64,000 nucleotides of DNA from Vibrio litoralis DSM 17657 (lineage in GTDB: Bacteria; Pseudomonadota; Gammaproteobacteria; Enterobacterales; Vibrionaceae). Where the stretch lies: assembly GCF_000426765.1 (NCBI RefSeq), contig NZ_AUFZ01000016.1, positions 124,001 to 188,000 of the forward strand, in the 5' to 3' direction. Below, piece after piece: positions 1-8,617 of this stretch. Both the position numbers and the translations under genes were made by a program. The first letter of the stretch is position 1. Each line of letters begins with the position of its first letter. The notes beneath the pieces were generated by a model. It saw nothing but the letters and a program-made list of their open reading frames with translations. It did not search any database and was not told the origin of the DNA.

Positions 1-2207
1 CTCCTATTGTACTAGACAGCATTAAAACCAAACTTGTGAAAGAGTTTATGGATGCACGTATTGTCGCTAGTGACATGCAAAAGCTAGGATGGAGTGCCAA
101 TTTTGATGAGGATATGTTGATCATCACGATTGATATTCCCGCAGAGCAACTTGAAGAAATCGATATTCCATTTGGAGGTTATTCGTCTAAAAAAGAGTAC
201 GCGAAACACGTTCGTATGATTGAACCCAGCCCTATTAGCGGGGTGTTTAATCTTTACTATTCTCATACCCATAATCTTGATGAGACGTCTCTGTTTTCCG
301 ACAGCCTAGCATTACGAACGGGTATTGCTATCGGCCCATTAACTTTTGAAGATGGCCACACGTTTTCTCGCAACAGTATTACCGAGGAAGTCAAAGTTCA
401 GCGTGATGCCTCTCGGTTAATGTATGACTTACCGAATAACTATGGTTTTATTCAAGTTGGGGACTATTACACCGACACCCAAATTCAGCAACTCAATCCG
501 GGGGATATCTTCGGGCTTTCCTATTCTTACCAGCCGCAATATTTACGCGACTATTATCGACCTAACTCAGTTCCGATTGTTTTAGAATCCACCTCCATCG
601 TCACCATTAGAATTAACGGTGAAGACTTCCGCCGAATTCGTCTCGCACCGGGACAATATAATTTGCGTGATCTACCTATTGATAATGGGGTGAATGAAGT
701 TGAAGTGAGTTATATCGATCAAGGTGGCTCGGAGGTCGTACAGTTTTATAATTTGGTTAATGTTCCCGAAATCTTACTAGGAGGAACGCTGGAAACCCAA
801 TGGACAGCAGGGTATGTTCAGAGTTACAACGCCGAAGGGGTTAAAGAGCTTAACGATGAAGTCCCAGCCGCGCAGATGGTGCTGTCGTATGGCTTGACCG
901 ATTGGTGGACAATTTCTCCTAAAGTGGAATGGCAACAAGATGTGCAAGACTACAACTTGTTGCATAACTTCGCAGTGTGGGATGACTTTTTGACTTTAGA
1001 AACAGGGCTAAAGCAAACCGAGCAAAGTGATTTTTATAAAGGAAAAGCGAGCTACTATTTGCCTGAAACGGCCTGGGGCGCGTTAAATAACACCAACATC
1101 AGTTATGAATATAGCTATCAAGAGCCGCTCATTGGTTATCAAACCCAGCAATATATTCGCTTTAGTACCGGGTTAAACCTCCCGATCACCAATGGTTACA
1201 TGTCTTTTAATGGTTATTCTCGCTTTGATGATAATGATAACGTCGAAAACTCGTTAGCGCTCAATACCAGTTATCGCTTATGGGACTATTTGACTCTCGG
1301 GGTAAATCTACGCTGGAAAGAGATTTATGGTGATAGCGAAGAGAGTTTTACCATTTCTGCCAATATACCGATCAGCTTATTTAACCAACGCTTTAGTGTG
1401 TCTTCTCGTTATGATTCAAGTAAAGAACACAGTGAAAATGCTTTGTCTTTTTATAGTTACGGTATTGATCAAAGTTGGCGTGGTACCGCTAATTTTCGCG
1501 ACCATGAATATGATGGTGCGGATCTCTATTATAAAAAATATGGTGACTACCTAAATGGCAATATTCGTCTTAGTTCTACCAATGAAATTGATGCAGAGAA
1601 TAGGACTAGAGTAGGTAGTGTCGGGTTAGAAACTGGCGTTGCCTTTTCTGGTACTGACGTTGCTTGGACATCACCAGTTAGCTCTGGCTTTACCATTGTG
1701 AGCCTAGAAGATGAGAGTGATGACTACCGCTTACTAAAAAACGATTATGGTCGTGTTGCCGTTGTGCCGAAAGAACAGGGCGGTGTGACATCTTTAGTCA
1801 CTGAAGTGAGTAATCGTCGAGAGCGCTTAATCGAAGTAAATACCCGTGAGTTAGCTTTCGACCAAGAGTTAGAGTTTTCTGAGTTCGTAGTACAAGGGGG
1901 CTTGCGTAGAGGCTCAAGTGTGAACTTAGCGATGATTAAAGGCCTGCTGGTTACCGGCCAATTAAAAGCTCAAGGCGAGCCACTTGTTGATGTTATCGGA
2001 GAATTTGTCTCTGAAGATGGCAGCCGCAGTTTTCCATTTTATACTGGTGAGGAAGGCGAATTTGAAGTCGACATGATCCCTAAAGGGCAATATGAACTCA
2101 ATTTTTACAGTGACCAATACAAATCGCAAATGGTTTACATTGATGATAAAAATTCCGTTGATGGGATGTTTGTTCAGTTGGAACCACTCGCGGTAGAGTT
2201 TCGCTAA
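1..2207 (+). CDS. CS1/TcfC-type fimbrial outer-membrane usher, 5' end cut by window edge
   Basis: The reading frame is open from the first bases, so the true start lies upstream; a GTG at 36 is only an internal codon. About 730 residues are visible. They are rich in aromatic and polar alternating segments, as expected for an outer-membrane beta-barrel. A stretch reading DLPNNYGFIQVGDYYTDTQ (about residue 130) resembles the conserved segment of CS1/alpha-fimbrial ushers of the TcfC group, and the last 80 residues form a small beta domain like an usher C-terminal domain. Ushers of this class export and anchor adhesive fimbriae with a dedicated chaperone; those partner genes would lie off the left edge. 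The call rests on this resemblance and overall texture, not on a search. The downstream VpsT-like regulator on the opposite strand suggests a surface-attachment locus. Confidence 0.7.
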   Translation, partial: PIVLDSIKTKLVKEFMDARIVASDMQKLGWSANFDEDMLIITIDIPAEQLEEIDIPFGGYSSKKEYAKHVRMIEPSPISGVFNLYYSHTHNLDETSLFSDSLALRTGIAIGPLTFEDGHTFSRNSITEEVKVQRDASRLMYDLPNNYGFIQVGDYYTDTQIQQLNPGDIFGLSYSYQPQYLRDYYRPNSVPIVLESTSIVTIRINGEDFRRIRLAPGQYNLRDLPIDNGVNEVEVSYIDQGGSEVVQFYNLVNVPEILLGGTLETQWTAGYVQSYNAEGVKELNDEVPAAQMVLSYGLTDWWTISPKVEWQQDVQDYNLLHNFAVWDDFLTLETGLKQTEQSDFYKGKASYYLPETAWGALNNTNISYEYSYQEPLIGYQTQQYIRFSTGLNLPITNGYMSFNGYSRFDDNDNVENSLALNTSYRLWDYLTLGVNLRWKEIYGDSEESFTISANIPISLFNQRFSVSSRYDSSKEHSENALSFYSYGIDQSWRGTANFRDHEYDGADLYYKKYGDYLNGNIRLSSTNEIDAENRTRVGSVGLETGVAFSGTDVAWTSPVSSGFTIVSLEDESDDYRLLKNDYGRVAVVPKEQGGVTSLVTEVSNRRERLIEVNTRELAFDQELEFSEFVVQGGLRRGSSVNLAMIKGLLVTGQLKAQGEPLVDVIGEFVSEDGSRSFPFYTGEEGEFEVDMIPKGQYELNFYSDQYKSQMVYIDDKNSVDGMFVQLEPLAVEFR

Positions 2208-2307
2208 ACGGCCTTTATTCCTCTCCCACCCATTTTTCATTTATCTTTTTGTCTTTCTACCTTTTTTGAACTGCTAGATTAAGCTAATTCTATTAACGTA
2301 TTTTAAA

Positions 2308-2949
2308 TTAGCTTTCATATAAAGGTAGGTTGCAGCGTGCCCATCTTTTGGCTTGCATTCTATTTTTTACATTAATCTTTTTAAATGCTTTATATAAGTG
2401 AGATTTTATTGTGTGCTCGCTAACAAATAACTCACTGGCTATTTCGGTGTTACTTTTATCATTAGATAATAAGTTGAGCACGTCAATCTCTCGACTAGTT
2501 AACTCAATGGAAGTCGTCGAAATTGGTTTTATTGACTGAAGGTAGAGTAACATTTCTATTAACATTGAACGCGGGATCCAGTGCTCACCTTCTAATACTT
2601 TTGTTAAACCTTTAATGAGAGTTTCTTGATCTTCGTAGTGAGAAAAGTAGCCATATACATTCGGCCACTGTAATAATTTTTGGGCTGAAATGCTTTCTTG
2701 GGTATTGAGTAGAACTGTGCTGACATTTTCCTTAAAGCCATGTAGGTACTCCTCCCACGGTCGGTTTGAAGAGGGCAAGTTGGCTAGATCGACTAAAACT
2801 AATGCCGGTCGATCCCAGTCATGATAAGTAAAGGTATGTTGATTGACTAGGCTGACTGATGGCCCTAAAGATTCGGATAGTAATTCTTTCATTAATTGAC
2901 TCTGAATACAGCTAGTGGAGAGTAACATGACATCCATGTTTTTCATCAT
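2308..2949 (-). CDS. VpsT/CsgD-like LuxR-family transcriptional regulator
   Basis: This 213-residue protein has a divergent receiver-like N-terminal domain and a C-terminal LuxR helix-turn-helix. The helix-turn-helix runs from about residue 150 to 205 (LTSREIDVLNLLSNDKSNTEIA, then SEHTIKSHLYKAFKKINVKNR). The layout and length match VpsT, CsgD and BrpT, which control biofilm matrix and fimbriae in Vibrio and enterics. VpsT binds c-di-GMP through a W-[FLT]-[TS]-R motif; here the matching position reads W-I-P-R (in GEHWIPRSM), so c-di-GMP binding is uncertain. The canonical phospho-acceptor context of a true receiver is not obvious. It sits tail-to-tail with the fimbrial usher and is separated from the next gene by a 395-base regulatory stretch with repeated boxes. 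A biofilm or pilus role is inferred. Confidence 0.78.
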   Translation of the reverse strand: MMKNMDVMLLSTSCIQSQLMKELLSESLGPSVSLVNQHTFTYHDWDRPALVLVDLANLPSSNRPWEEYLHGFKENVSTVLLNTQESISAQKLLQWPNVYGYFSHYEDQETLIKGLTKVLEGEHWIPRSMLIEMLLYLQSIKPISTTSIELTSREIDVLNLLSNDKSNTEIASELFVSEHTIKSHLYKAFKKINVKNRMQAKRWARCNLPLYES

Positions 2950-3344
2950 TTCCCCTTTGTGATAATTAACGATTCATTATTTATAGATGAAATGTAGTAA
3001 CTATCAATGAGTCGTTTGACATGTGTTTTATTGTGTTGAAAGTTTATTATTTTTAAATAAACTTTAGTCTTTCATTGATAGTCCGATTTGAAACTAAAGT
3101 GCTAGTTGAAATTATTCCATTAAACTTTAGTTCTGGTTTAAGTGTCGTTTGTTCGGTTTATTATTTAAAGTGAGAAGAAAGATCATACTTTTTTGTTACG
3201 GTAATTAAAAAAGTATGATTTTATCTAAGGAGTGATTAAAGGTAGTTTACTGATGGATTTGAACGAGCTGTTAATGAATGCCTAGATTGAGATCGCAGAA
3301 CATCATCGACTGAGTTATTATCATCTCATCTATTCCCAAAAAGA
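2950..3344. promoter_or_regulatory. AT-rich intergenic region with repeated TAAACTTTAGT boxes and a 13-bp inverted repeat
   Basis: No gene is visible. TAAACTTTAGT occurs twice as a direct repeat (3058-3068 and 3121-3131), and ACTAAAGT, the reverse complement of its core, lies between them (3093-3100). A perfect 13-bp inverted repeat with a 12-base loop spans 3182-3219 (ATCATACTTTTTT and its complement). The boxes lie 110-180 bases upstream of the VpsT-like gene and could be operators for it. The long hairpin could be a terminator or a second operator ahead of the LysR gene. Confidence 0.4.
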
Positions 3345-4199
3345 ATGAATTTTATGTTGCTTGAAGGTATTGAAACTCTGCTGGTCTTGAGTCATGAGAA
3401 AACCATGAGTCGAGTAGGAAGCCAACTGTATATCAGCCAATCGGCAGTCAGTAAGCGTATTTCTTTACTGGAAAAGAAGTTAGGTAAGAAGCTGATTGTA
3501 CCGGATGGACGACATGTGCGCTTAACGCCGGCAGCTAAAGAGTTGATTGCCAGTGTCGAGCCGACGTTTCATGAGTTGCAAGGCCGTATCTATGAGCAGC
3601 ATACTTTAAATGATGAGACGGTCATTCATTTAGATTGTTCAGAAACTTTGGTGGCGGGGTACCTATCTAGCATGATGGGGGGGTATTTTGAGCAAGATTC
3701 GGCGATACATATCAGTACCCACCATACCCCTCGAATTGTTGAGCGGGTGCAATCAGGGAAAGCGACCATAGGCTTTTGTGCCGGTGAAATTCCCACCAAG
3801 CATGGGCTGAAAGTAGTGCGCTTGTGCGATGAACCTTTTGTGTTGGTCAGCCTGCAACCTTTGCAAGCTTTGCCGCAACACATTATCACTAATGATTTAT
3901 CAAACCCTGCGAACCGTTACCAATTTGATGTGCTATCTCAACTCGGCATTTCGGCATTGATGGAGATGGATTCCTATACCGCGGCTGCGCAACTGGCATT
4001 AGGTGGTGTCGCGCCAGCTTTGGTTCCTTTATCGATAGTCAAAACATTAAAGATTGAGGCGAAATATTGCTTTAGTTTTGATGAGTTAAAACCGCTATTT
4101 CGCCCAGTACATTTATGTTGCCGCCCCAATACTTATCGTAATGAGCGAGTTAAAGCATTGATAGCAGCCATTGCTGATGCTGTTCCCACAGAAGCTTAA
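3345..4199 (+). CDS. LysR-family transcriptional regulator
   Basis: The protein has 284 residues with an N-terminal winged helix-turn-helix (about residues 4-62; the core QLYISQSAVSKRISLLEKKLG is typical of LysR proteins). It is followed by a LysR substrate-binding domain. Residue M4 at 3354 is an alternative start. The gene converges with a TSUP-family exporter on the other strand and their 3' ends overlap by 50 bases. A regulator paired with a TSUP exporter suggests control of sulfite or organic sulfonate/anion efflux, but this is inference. The effector is unknown. Confidence 0.85.
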   Translation: MNFMLLEGIETLLVLSHEKTMSRVGSQLYISQSAVSKRISLLEKKLGKKLIVPDGRHVRLTPAAKELIASVEPTFHELQGRIYEQHTLNDETVIHLDCSETLVAGYLSSMMGGYFEQDSAIHISTHHTPRIVERVQSGKATIGFCAGEIPTKHGLKVVRLCDEPFVLVSLQPLQALPQHIITNDLSNPANRYQFDVLSQLGISALMEMDSYTAAAQLALGGVAPALVPLSIVKTLKIEAKYCFSFDELKPLFRPVHLCCRPNTYRNERVKALIAAIADAVPTEA

Positions 4200-4932
4200 G
4201 CGCCATTGTCATCGACATAATGATCACCAATGGGCGAACAATTTTTTGTCCGTTGCCTAGTACCACTTTGGCACCTAAGCGTGCCCCAAGAAAGTTGCCC
4301 ACCGCCATGGTTAAGCCTAATTCCCAAATAGGTAATCCGGCCATAATAAAAAATGACAAAGCTGCAATATTCGAAGTGAAGTTGAGAATTTTAGTGCGAG
4401 CAGTGGCAGCGACTAGGCTATAGCGACCAATTGCCACGAAACATACCGCAAAGATAGAACCAGTACCTGGGCCTAAAAATCCATCATAGAAACCGACACT
4501 AGTTCCGATGATGAGGGCAAATGCGGCTTCAGAGAGTTTAGGTTTATCATCTGGATGTAGGGTGACGGATTTAGAAAACAGAAAGTAACCTGAGATAGCA
4601 ATCAGCACGATAGGAATAATGCTCATTAATAGGTCAGGTTTAATGACTTGTACCGCTTCTGCGCCAAGTGCTGAGCCTACAAATGTACAAGCAATTGGCA
4701 GCCACATGGTTTGCAGTTTCACCGTACCGCTACGGATAAAATATAGGCTGGCGGAAAAACTACCAAACGAGCTTTGAAGTTTATTGGTCGCTAAAGCTTG
4801 AGCGGGAGGAATACCTGCTGCCAGTAAAGCCGGTAAGGTCAGTAAACCGCCACCACCTGCCATTGCGTCAATAAAGCCAGCTAATGCCGCCACACCGACG
4901 AGTAACGCCATGATTTCGAATGACAGTTCCAT
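4150..4932 (-). CDS. TSUP-family (TauE/SafE-type) membrane exporter
   Basis: The 260-residue protein consists of about eight hydrophobic helices, with the family's glycine-rich first repeat (LVGVAALAGFIDAMAGGGGL) and the second-half repeat containing GFYDGFLGPGTGS. These two duplicated motifs define the sulfite exporter TauE/SafE (TSUP) family, which moves sulfite, sulfoacetate or other small anions across the inner membrane. The start at 4932 is supported by an upstream AAGGAAGG ribosome-binding site. The last 50 bases overlap the end of the convergent LysR gene. The substrate cannot be told from sequence. Confidence 0.88.
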   Translation of the reverse strand: MELSFEIMALLVGVAALAGFIDAMAGGGGLLTLPALLAAGIPPAQALATNKLQSSFGSFSASLYFIRSGTVKLQTMWLPIACTFVGSALGAEAVQVIKPDLLMSIIPIVLIAISGYFLFSKSVTLHPDDKPKLSEAAFALIIGTSVGFYDGFLGPGTGSIFAVCFVAIGRYSLVAATARTKILNFTSNIAALSFFIMAGLPIWELGLTMAVGNFLGARLGAKVVLGNGQKIVRPLVIIMSMTMALKLLWEQHQQWLLSML

Positions 4933-5035
4933 TTACCTTCCTTTTATCTAATGCTGCTCAAATGAGTGTCGTGACTATATCATTGAACTTTGGAGCCGAT
5001 TAGTAAAAGGAAGGAAACTCACCTATTCCTATAAT

Positions 5036-6538
5036 TCATTGGTTATTTTTTAGCAGTGCCGACATATCTTCCAAGGACATAGGTTTATAGAAGAAATAGC
5101 CCTGCAATAATTGAACGCCATGGGATTTGAGGTAATCGGCTTGTTCTTTGGTTTCTACCCCTTCGGCAACCATTAACACATTCATACTATCGGCGAGATT
5201 AATGATGCTATTTAATACCGGAGAGTTAACCGACTTGATACCAATGGTATTAATAAAACAGCGGTCAATTTTTAGGTAATTAAACTCGGTATCTTCTAAT
5301 ACGGATAAAGAAGTATAACCAGTACCAAAATCATCGATAGAGACATCAATACCGAGTTTTTGAATATCGGTAAGTACCGCTCTGTCAGATTTATCAAGCA
5401 GCTGTCGTTCCGTAATTTCAATCCCGAGTTGAAGGCCTTGAGCTTGATAGCGCTTGGCGTATGCCTTTAATTTTTCTAAGCATGAATTTTGCGATAAATA
5501 GCTAGGGGGAACATTTATACCAATATGTAAGTCACTGACCGTGTTTTGTTGCCAATCGGCTAATGCACGCTCGAATACAAAGTCAGTAATTTTATTGATA
5601 AGACCATGCTGCTCGGCGACTGGAATAAAAATATCCGGGCCGATAAAGCCAGTTCTTGGGCTGTTCCAACGGATCAATGCTTCCATACCTTGAACTTTGG
5701 CGGTAGAGCTGTCCACTAGGGGTTGATATACCAAGTAAAACTCGTTTGCTTTCAGTGCTTTTTTCATTTTTTCTGCTAATGAACCCTTGGTTTGGTACCA
5801 GTATCTGAGCAAGTACCAAAGCATCGAGAAGAATAACGAGACTGGAATGGTGAATAATACGCAGTTTATATAAAGTTCATTTTTGAGTTTATTACTTGGC
5901 TGAATCGAGATTTGAATATTCAAATGATCCGAGTTAGCGGTAGTCAGGAAGCGGTTATCCTCAATGTGGCTATTTGCAGGGTAGGTTTTGCCTGAAACCG
6001 TCATGATTGAATGCATAATACGATCATCGTTGCCTAAGCCTAGCCTCACATCGATATAACTTTGATCGATAATTGATATGGCTGAACGCGATGGGGCATT
6101 TTTATCTTTATCGACGACTAATAAACTACGGACAGGCCCATCCTTATAAGGAACATCAAATAAGTATTCACCGGTCTCCAGCATTTCGGCTGGCAGTTGA
6201 TGCTTAATTTTTGCCAAATCTGCTTCTGATCTTTTAGAAGAACAGGTGATTTTTAAGTCTTCTACAATCAACATTTCTCTTAAAAATGCTTTAAATAACA
6301 GATCTTTCTGGATTTGTTGGCAATTGGTTGCATCATAAAGCGCTTGTAAATTTTCATCTCGAAGCTCATCGGCAATCGCTTCTATTTGATTGACGTACGA
6401 ATGAGAAATTCTGTGTAGTTCTTGCTTTAGGTGATTTTCTCCAACCAAAAAGAAAATTAGCCCAATTATAGGGAATGGGACGAGAAAAGTTGTCGCTAGA
6501 CTTTTAAATGCCTTGGGGCTGAGAATGGTATGTGGCAT
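5036..6538 (-). CDS. CSS-motif EAL-domain c-di-GMP phosphodiesterase
   Basis: The 500-residue protein begins with a membrane helix (about 13-33). A periplasmic sensor domain of the CSS-motif type follows, with cysteines in TNCQQIQ and ITCSSKRSE. A second membrane helix lies at about 225-245 and an EAL domain fills the rest. The EAL catalytic signatures are all present: GMEALIRW, IDDFGTGYTSL, LKIDRCFI, VAEGVET and QGYFFYKPM. This predicts hydrolysis of c-di-GMP to pGpG in the cytoplasm under control of a periplasmic redox or disulfide signal, as in enterobacterial CSS-EAL proteins. There is no GGDEF domain. The gene stands alone. Confidence 0.92.
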   Translation of the reverse strand: MPHTILSPKAFKSLATTFLVPFPIIGLIFFLVGENHLKQELHRISHSYVNQIEAIADELRDENLQALYDATNCQQIQKDLLFKAFLREMLIVEDLKITCSSKRSEADLAKIKHQLPAEMLETGEYLFDVPYKDGPVRSLLVVDKDKNAPSRSAISIIDQSYIDVRLGLGNDDRIMHSIMTVSGKTYPANSHIEDNRFLTTANSDHLNIQISIQPSNKLKNELYINCVLFTIPVSLFFSMLWYLLRYWYQTKGSLAEKMKKALKANEFYLVYQPLVDSSTAKVQGMEALIRWNSPRTGFIGPDIFIPVAEQHGLINKITDFVFERALADWQQNTVSDLHIGINVPPSYLSQNSCLEKLKAYAKRYQAQGLQLGIEITERQLLDKSDRAVLTDIQKLGIDVSIDDFGTGYTSLSVLEDTEFNYLKIDRCFINTIGIKSVNSPVLNSIINLADSMNVLMVAEGVETKEQADYLKSHGVQLLQGYFFYKPMSLEDMSALLKNNQ

Positions 6539-6779
6539 TGATTATCATCACCCTAGTAGCAACCAATTTGGTTGGGAAGTTATTTTAATTATTGAATCAT
6601 TTCATGTTTTAGGAGGAAAGGTAATACCTCTAAATATGATATGAAAAAATATTAACATAGTTTATGGCTATTACTTTATTAAACCTTAATATTTAAGCTT
6701 ATTTTAATTGTATTTAACACGTTTTTAACTTTGGTCTACACTGTTGTGGAAAGCTAATTAGAGCTGATTTTTCTGTGGA

Positions 6780-7044
6780 TATACCCAAGTAACTTCAAGG
6801 TGCAAGTTTCAGCAAGAATAAAACAAGCTTTAGGCAAGGCAAATTGAATACGATCATAGATTCTATCTCTGTTCAATTTAACGCAGGATAAAGCTTGTTT
6901 TAACTTGCCCTTCGGGAGCTTCATCCAAACCTTTATGCCGCGTCAGATTGGTTTGAAAGGTACCTACATTCCTACGCCAATCTTCCTTGCCTAAAGGCTT
7001 GGATGATAGCTCTGAATTCTGCATCTTGAAGTCACTTGGGTATA
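6780..7044. repeat. 265-bp folded repeat element with imperfect 25-bp terminal inverted repeats (MITE-like)
   Basis: The two ends, 6780-6804 and 7020-7044, are inverted copies of each other with 23 of 25 matches (outer end TATACCCAAGT). Inside are further inverted pairs, for example 6820-6832 against 6889-6901 and a CATCCAA/TTGGATG pair near 6923 and 6999, so a transcript would fold into several hairpins. There is no plausible coding frame. Solitary copies of the terminal sequence lie at 28025-28049 and 55938-55968. Together this looks like a non-autonomous mobile repeat of the kind dispersed in Vibrio genomes. Confidence 0.75.
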
Positions 7045-7070
7045 AGATCAATAGTTAGCAGGAGGATGTT

Positions 7071-7262
7071 GTGACAGACCAAGACCGTATTGAAGATCTC
7101 GAACATCAAATCTACCTTGCTTATGCTGAAGGTGATTACCAACAAGCCAGCCAATTAGAGAAAGCGTTGAAAAAAGTTCGCGGTCATTCGATGCAAATGA
7201 AAGAGCATCAAAGTGAACCGTATTCTTTAGAAGGGCATGTGTTTGTTGATGATGACGAGTGA
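7071..7262 (+). CDS. small conserved-looking acidic protein of unknown function
   Basis: This 63-residue reading frame starts at GTG 7071, directly behind a strong ribosome-binding site (AGGAGG) and just after the repeat element. It is followed by an intrinsic terminator. The first 45 residues are predicted helical and charged (DQDRIEDLEHQIYLAYAEGD) and the C-terminus is acidic (VFVDDDE). No domain is recognised. The good initiation site and private terminator support a real gene. The longer opposite-strand frame across it has no such support. Confidence 0.6.
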   Translation: MTDQDRIEDLEHQIYLAYAEGDYQQASQLEKALKKVRGHSMQMKEHQSEPYSLEGHVFVDDDE

Positions 7263-7289
7263 TTAAGTCATTTAGAATTGAAAAGTAAC

Positions 7290-7326
7290 AATGGTGTGTT
7301 GGCATAAGCAGCACACCATTTTTTAT
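7290..7326 (+). terminator. intrinsic terminator
   Basis: A 9-bp stem (AATGGTGTG with CACACCATT) is followed by a T-run. It ends the small gene at 7071-7262. Confidence 0.8.
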
Positions 7327-7379
7327 GCTCGATTCGGTAGATTACCGTTATTTTGAAGGACCACTGTGGATTTTATGGA

Positions 7380-7646
7380 TTACAATTCATCCAACACAGG
7401 GTAGCGCTCATCTTGTAATACTGGCGGAGTTAAGCCATTTGAAGCGCTTTGGTTTTCTGAGATTTCAAGCTCTTGATATAAGCCTGATTGCACTTCTTCC
7501 GAACCACTTTTCATCACAGAGGAAATAGGTGGATTTACAAGATGATTGGCTGCATGAACAGTCGGGATAATGAATGGACTGGTACATAAAACAATAATAG
7601 AAAGAGAGATGAACTCTACATTCGTAAACCATTTTTTGATGTCCAT
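7380..7646 (-). CDS. small putative secreted protein, unknown function
   Basis: The 88-residue frame opens with a plausible signal peptide: MDIKK, a hydrophobic core, then a PTVHA-A cleavage-like site near residue 32. The mature part is short, polar and rich in Ser, Glu and Gln with no cysteines and no recognised domain. The ribosome-binding site is weak (GGATTTTTC upstream), so expression is uncertain. It lies between a terminator and the M50-like gene in an otherwise empty stretch. Confidence 0.45.
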   Translation of the reverse strand: MDIKKWFTNVEFISLSIIVLCTSPFIIPTVHAANHLVNPPISSVMKSGSEEVQSGLYQELEISENQSASNGLTPPVLQDERYPVLDEL

Positions 7647-7851
7647 GAAAAATCCAAGTAATTAAGGCGGGCGGATTATATACCTTTAATTTTTATGGGT
7701 ATAGAAAAAATGACTTATTTAGCTTTTCCAGTTACCTAGCCAAGTTACCTATACAGGGACATGATTTTCCTCAATAAGTTATATTAGCTAAGGTTACTTG
7801 GTTATCGTTCTACGTTAGAATGGCGCTTTAGTATTTAGAAAGTGAAAGGTT

Positions 7852-8616
7852 ATGATTGGTCTAGCAGTATTTTTGGCCGTGGTGGCATTCGTTATTGGTT
7901 TACAACAAATCATGATGAAAGCATTAGGGTCAAGAGTGATCGAAAACCCATTATCTAAAGGGTTATTCTACCTATCTGCCATGGTGGGAACGCCCATTCA
8001 TGAAGCTTCACATGCAATAATCGCATTAATCTTTGGCCATAAAATTCATAAAATAAGTTGGTTTCAAATGGGAAAAGATGGCCGACTTGGTTATGTCGAT
8101 CACAATTGGAATCAACGTTCACTTTATCAATCAATAGGTGTGTTTTTTATTGCAATCGCCCCATTATTGGCAGGCTTTTCAGTGATCGTGTTATTGCAGC
8201 ATTTTTTAGCAATGCCAACCATTCGGCCTTTTGTTTTGAACGTGGATGTGGCAAATGTGTATACCGTTTCCGCAGCCGCTTTACACTACTGTGGCTACGT
8301 CATAGAAACCTTTATTGATAGCGCGTTATCTTCTCGCCAACATGCATTAACTCTACTTCTTGCTTGCTTAATTTGCTTCCACTGCATTCCTAGCCGTGGA
8401 GATTTTAACAATGCATTGAAAGGTTTGGTGATTGTTTTGGTTGTTGTCGCAGTGTTGTGGACGGTATCTTTCTACTTCAACCTATTTCATCAGCAATGGA
8501 TGCTCGCCGCTTTCAACTTTTCGGTTAATGTTTCAGGCTTTATCTTAGCGACCGCTTTGCTCTCGATGGGCTGGTGGGTGATTTTGGTGATCCCGACTTT
8601 ATTTTTTAGACGCTAA
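7852..8616 (+). CDS. M50-like integral-membrane putative metalloprotease
   Basis: The 254-residue protein is strongly hydrophobic, with about six membrane helices. It carries an HEASH motif at about residue 47 (TPIHEASHAIIALIFGHKI), which fits the HExxH zinc-binding signature of site-2-protease-like M50 membrane peptidases. The typical second M50 motif (NxxPxxxxDG) is not seen; a cytoplasmic or luminal HxxxHC-like stretch near residue 180 does not obviously replace it. It may therefore be a distant M50-like membrane protein rather than an active protease. It ends two bases before the convergent LysR gene. Confidence 0.55.
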   Translation: MIGLAVFLAVVAFVIGLQQIMMKALGSRVIENPLSKGLFYLSAMVGTPIHEASHAIIALIFGHKIHKISWFQMGKDGRLGYVDHNWNQRSLYQSIGVFFIAIAPLLAGFSVIVLLQHFLAMPTIRPFVLNVDVANVYTVSAAALHYCGYVIETFIDSALSSRQHALTLLLACLICFHCIPSRGDFNNALKGLVIVLVVVAVLWTVSFYFNLFHQQWMLAAFNFSVNVSGFILATALLSMGWWVILVIPTLFFRR

Positions 8617-8617
8617 T

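Noticed and set aside
7048..7314. 88-codon minus-strand frame over the small gene at 7071
   Set aside because: The plus-strand gene has a strong ribosome-binding site and terminator. The minus frame has neither.
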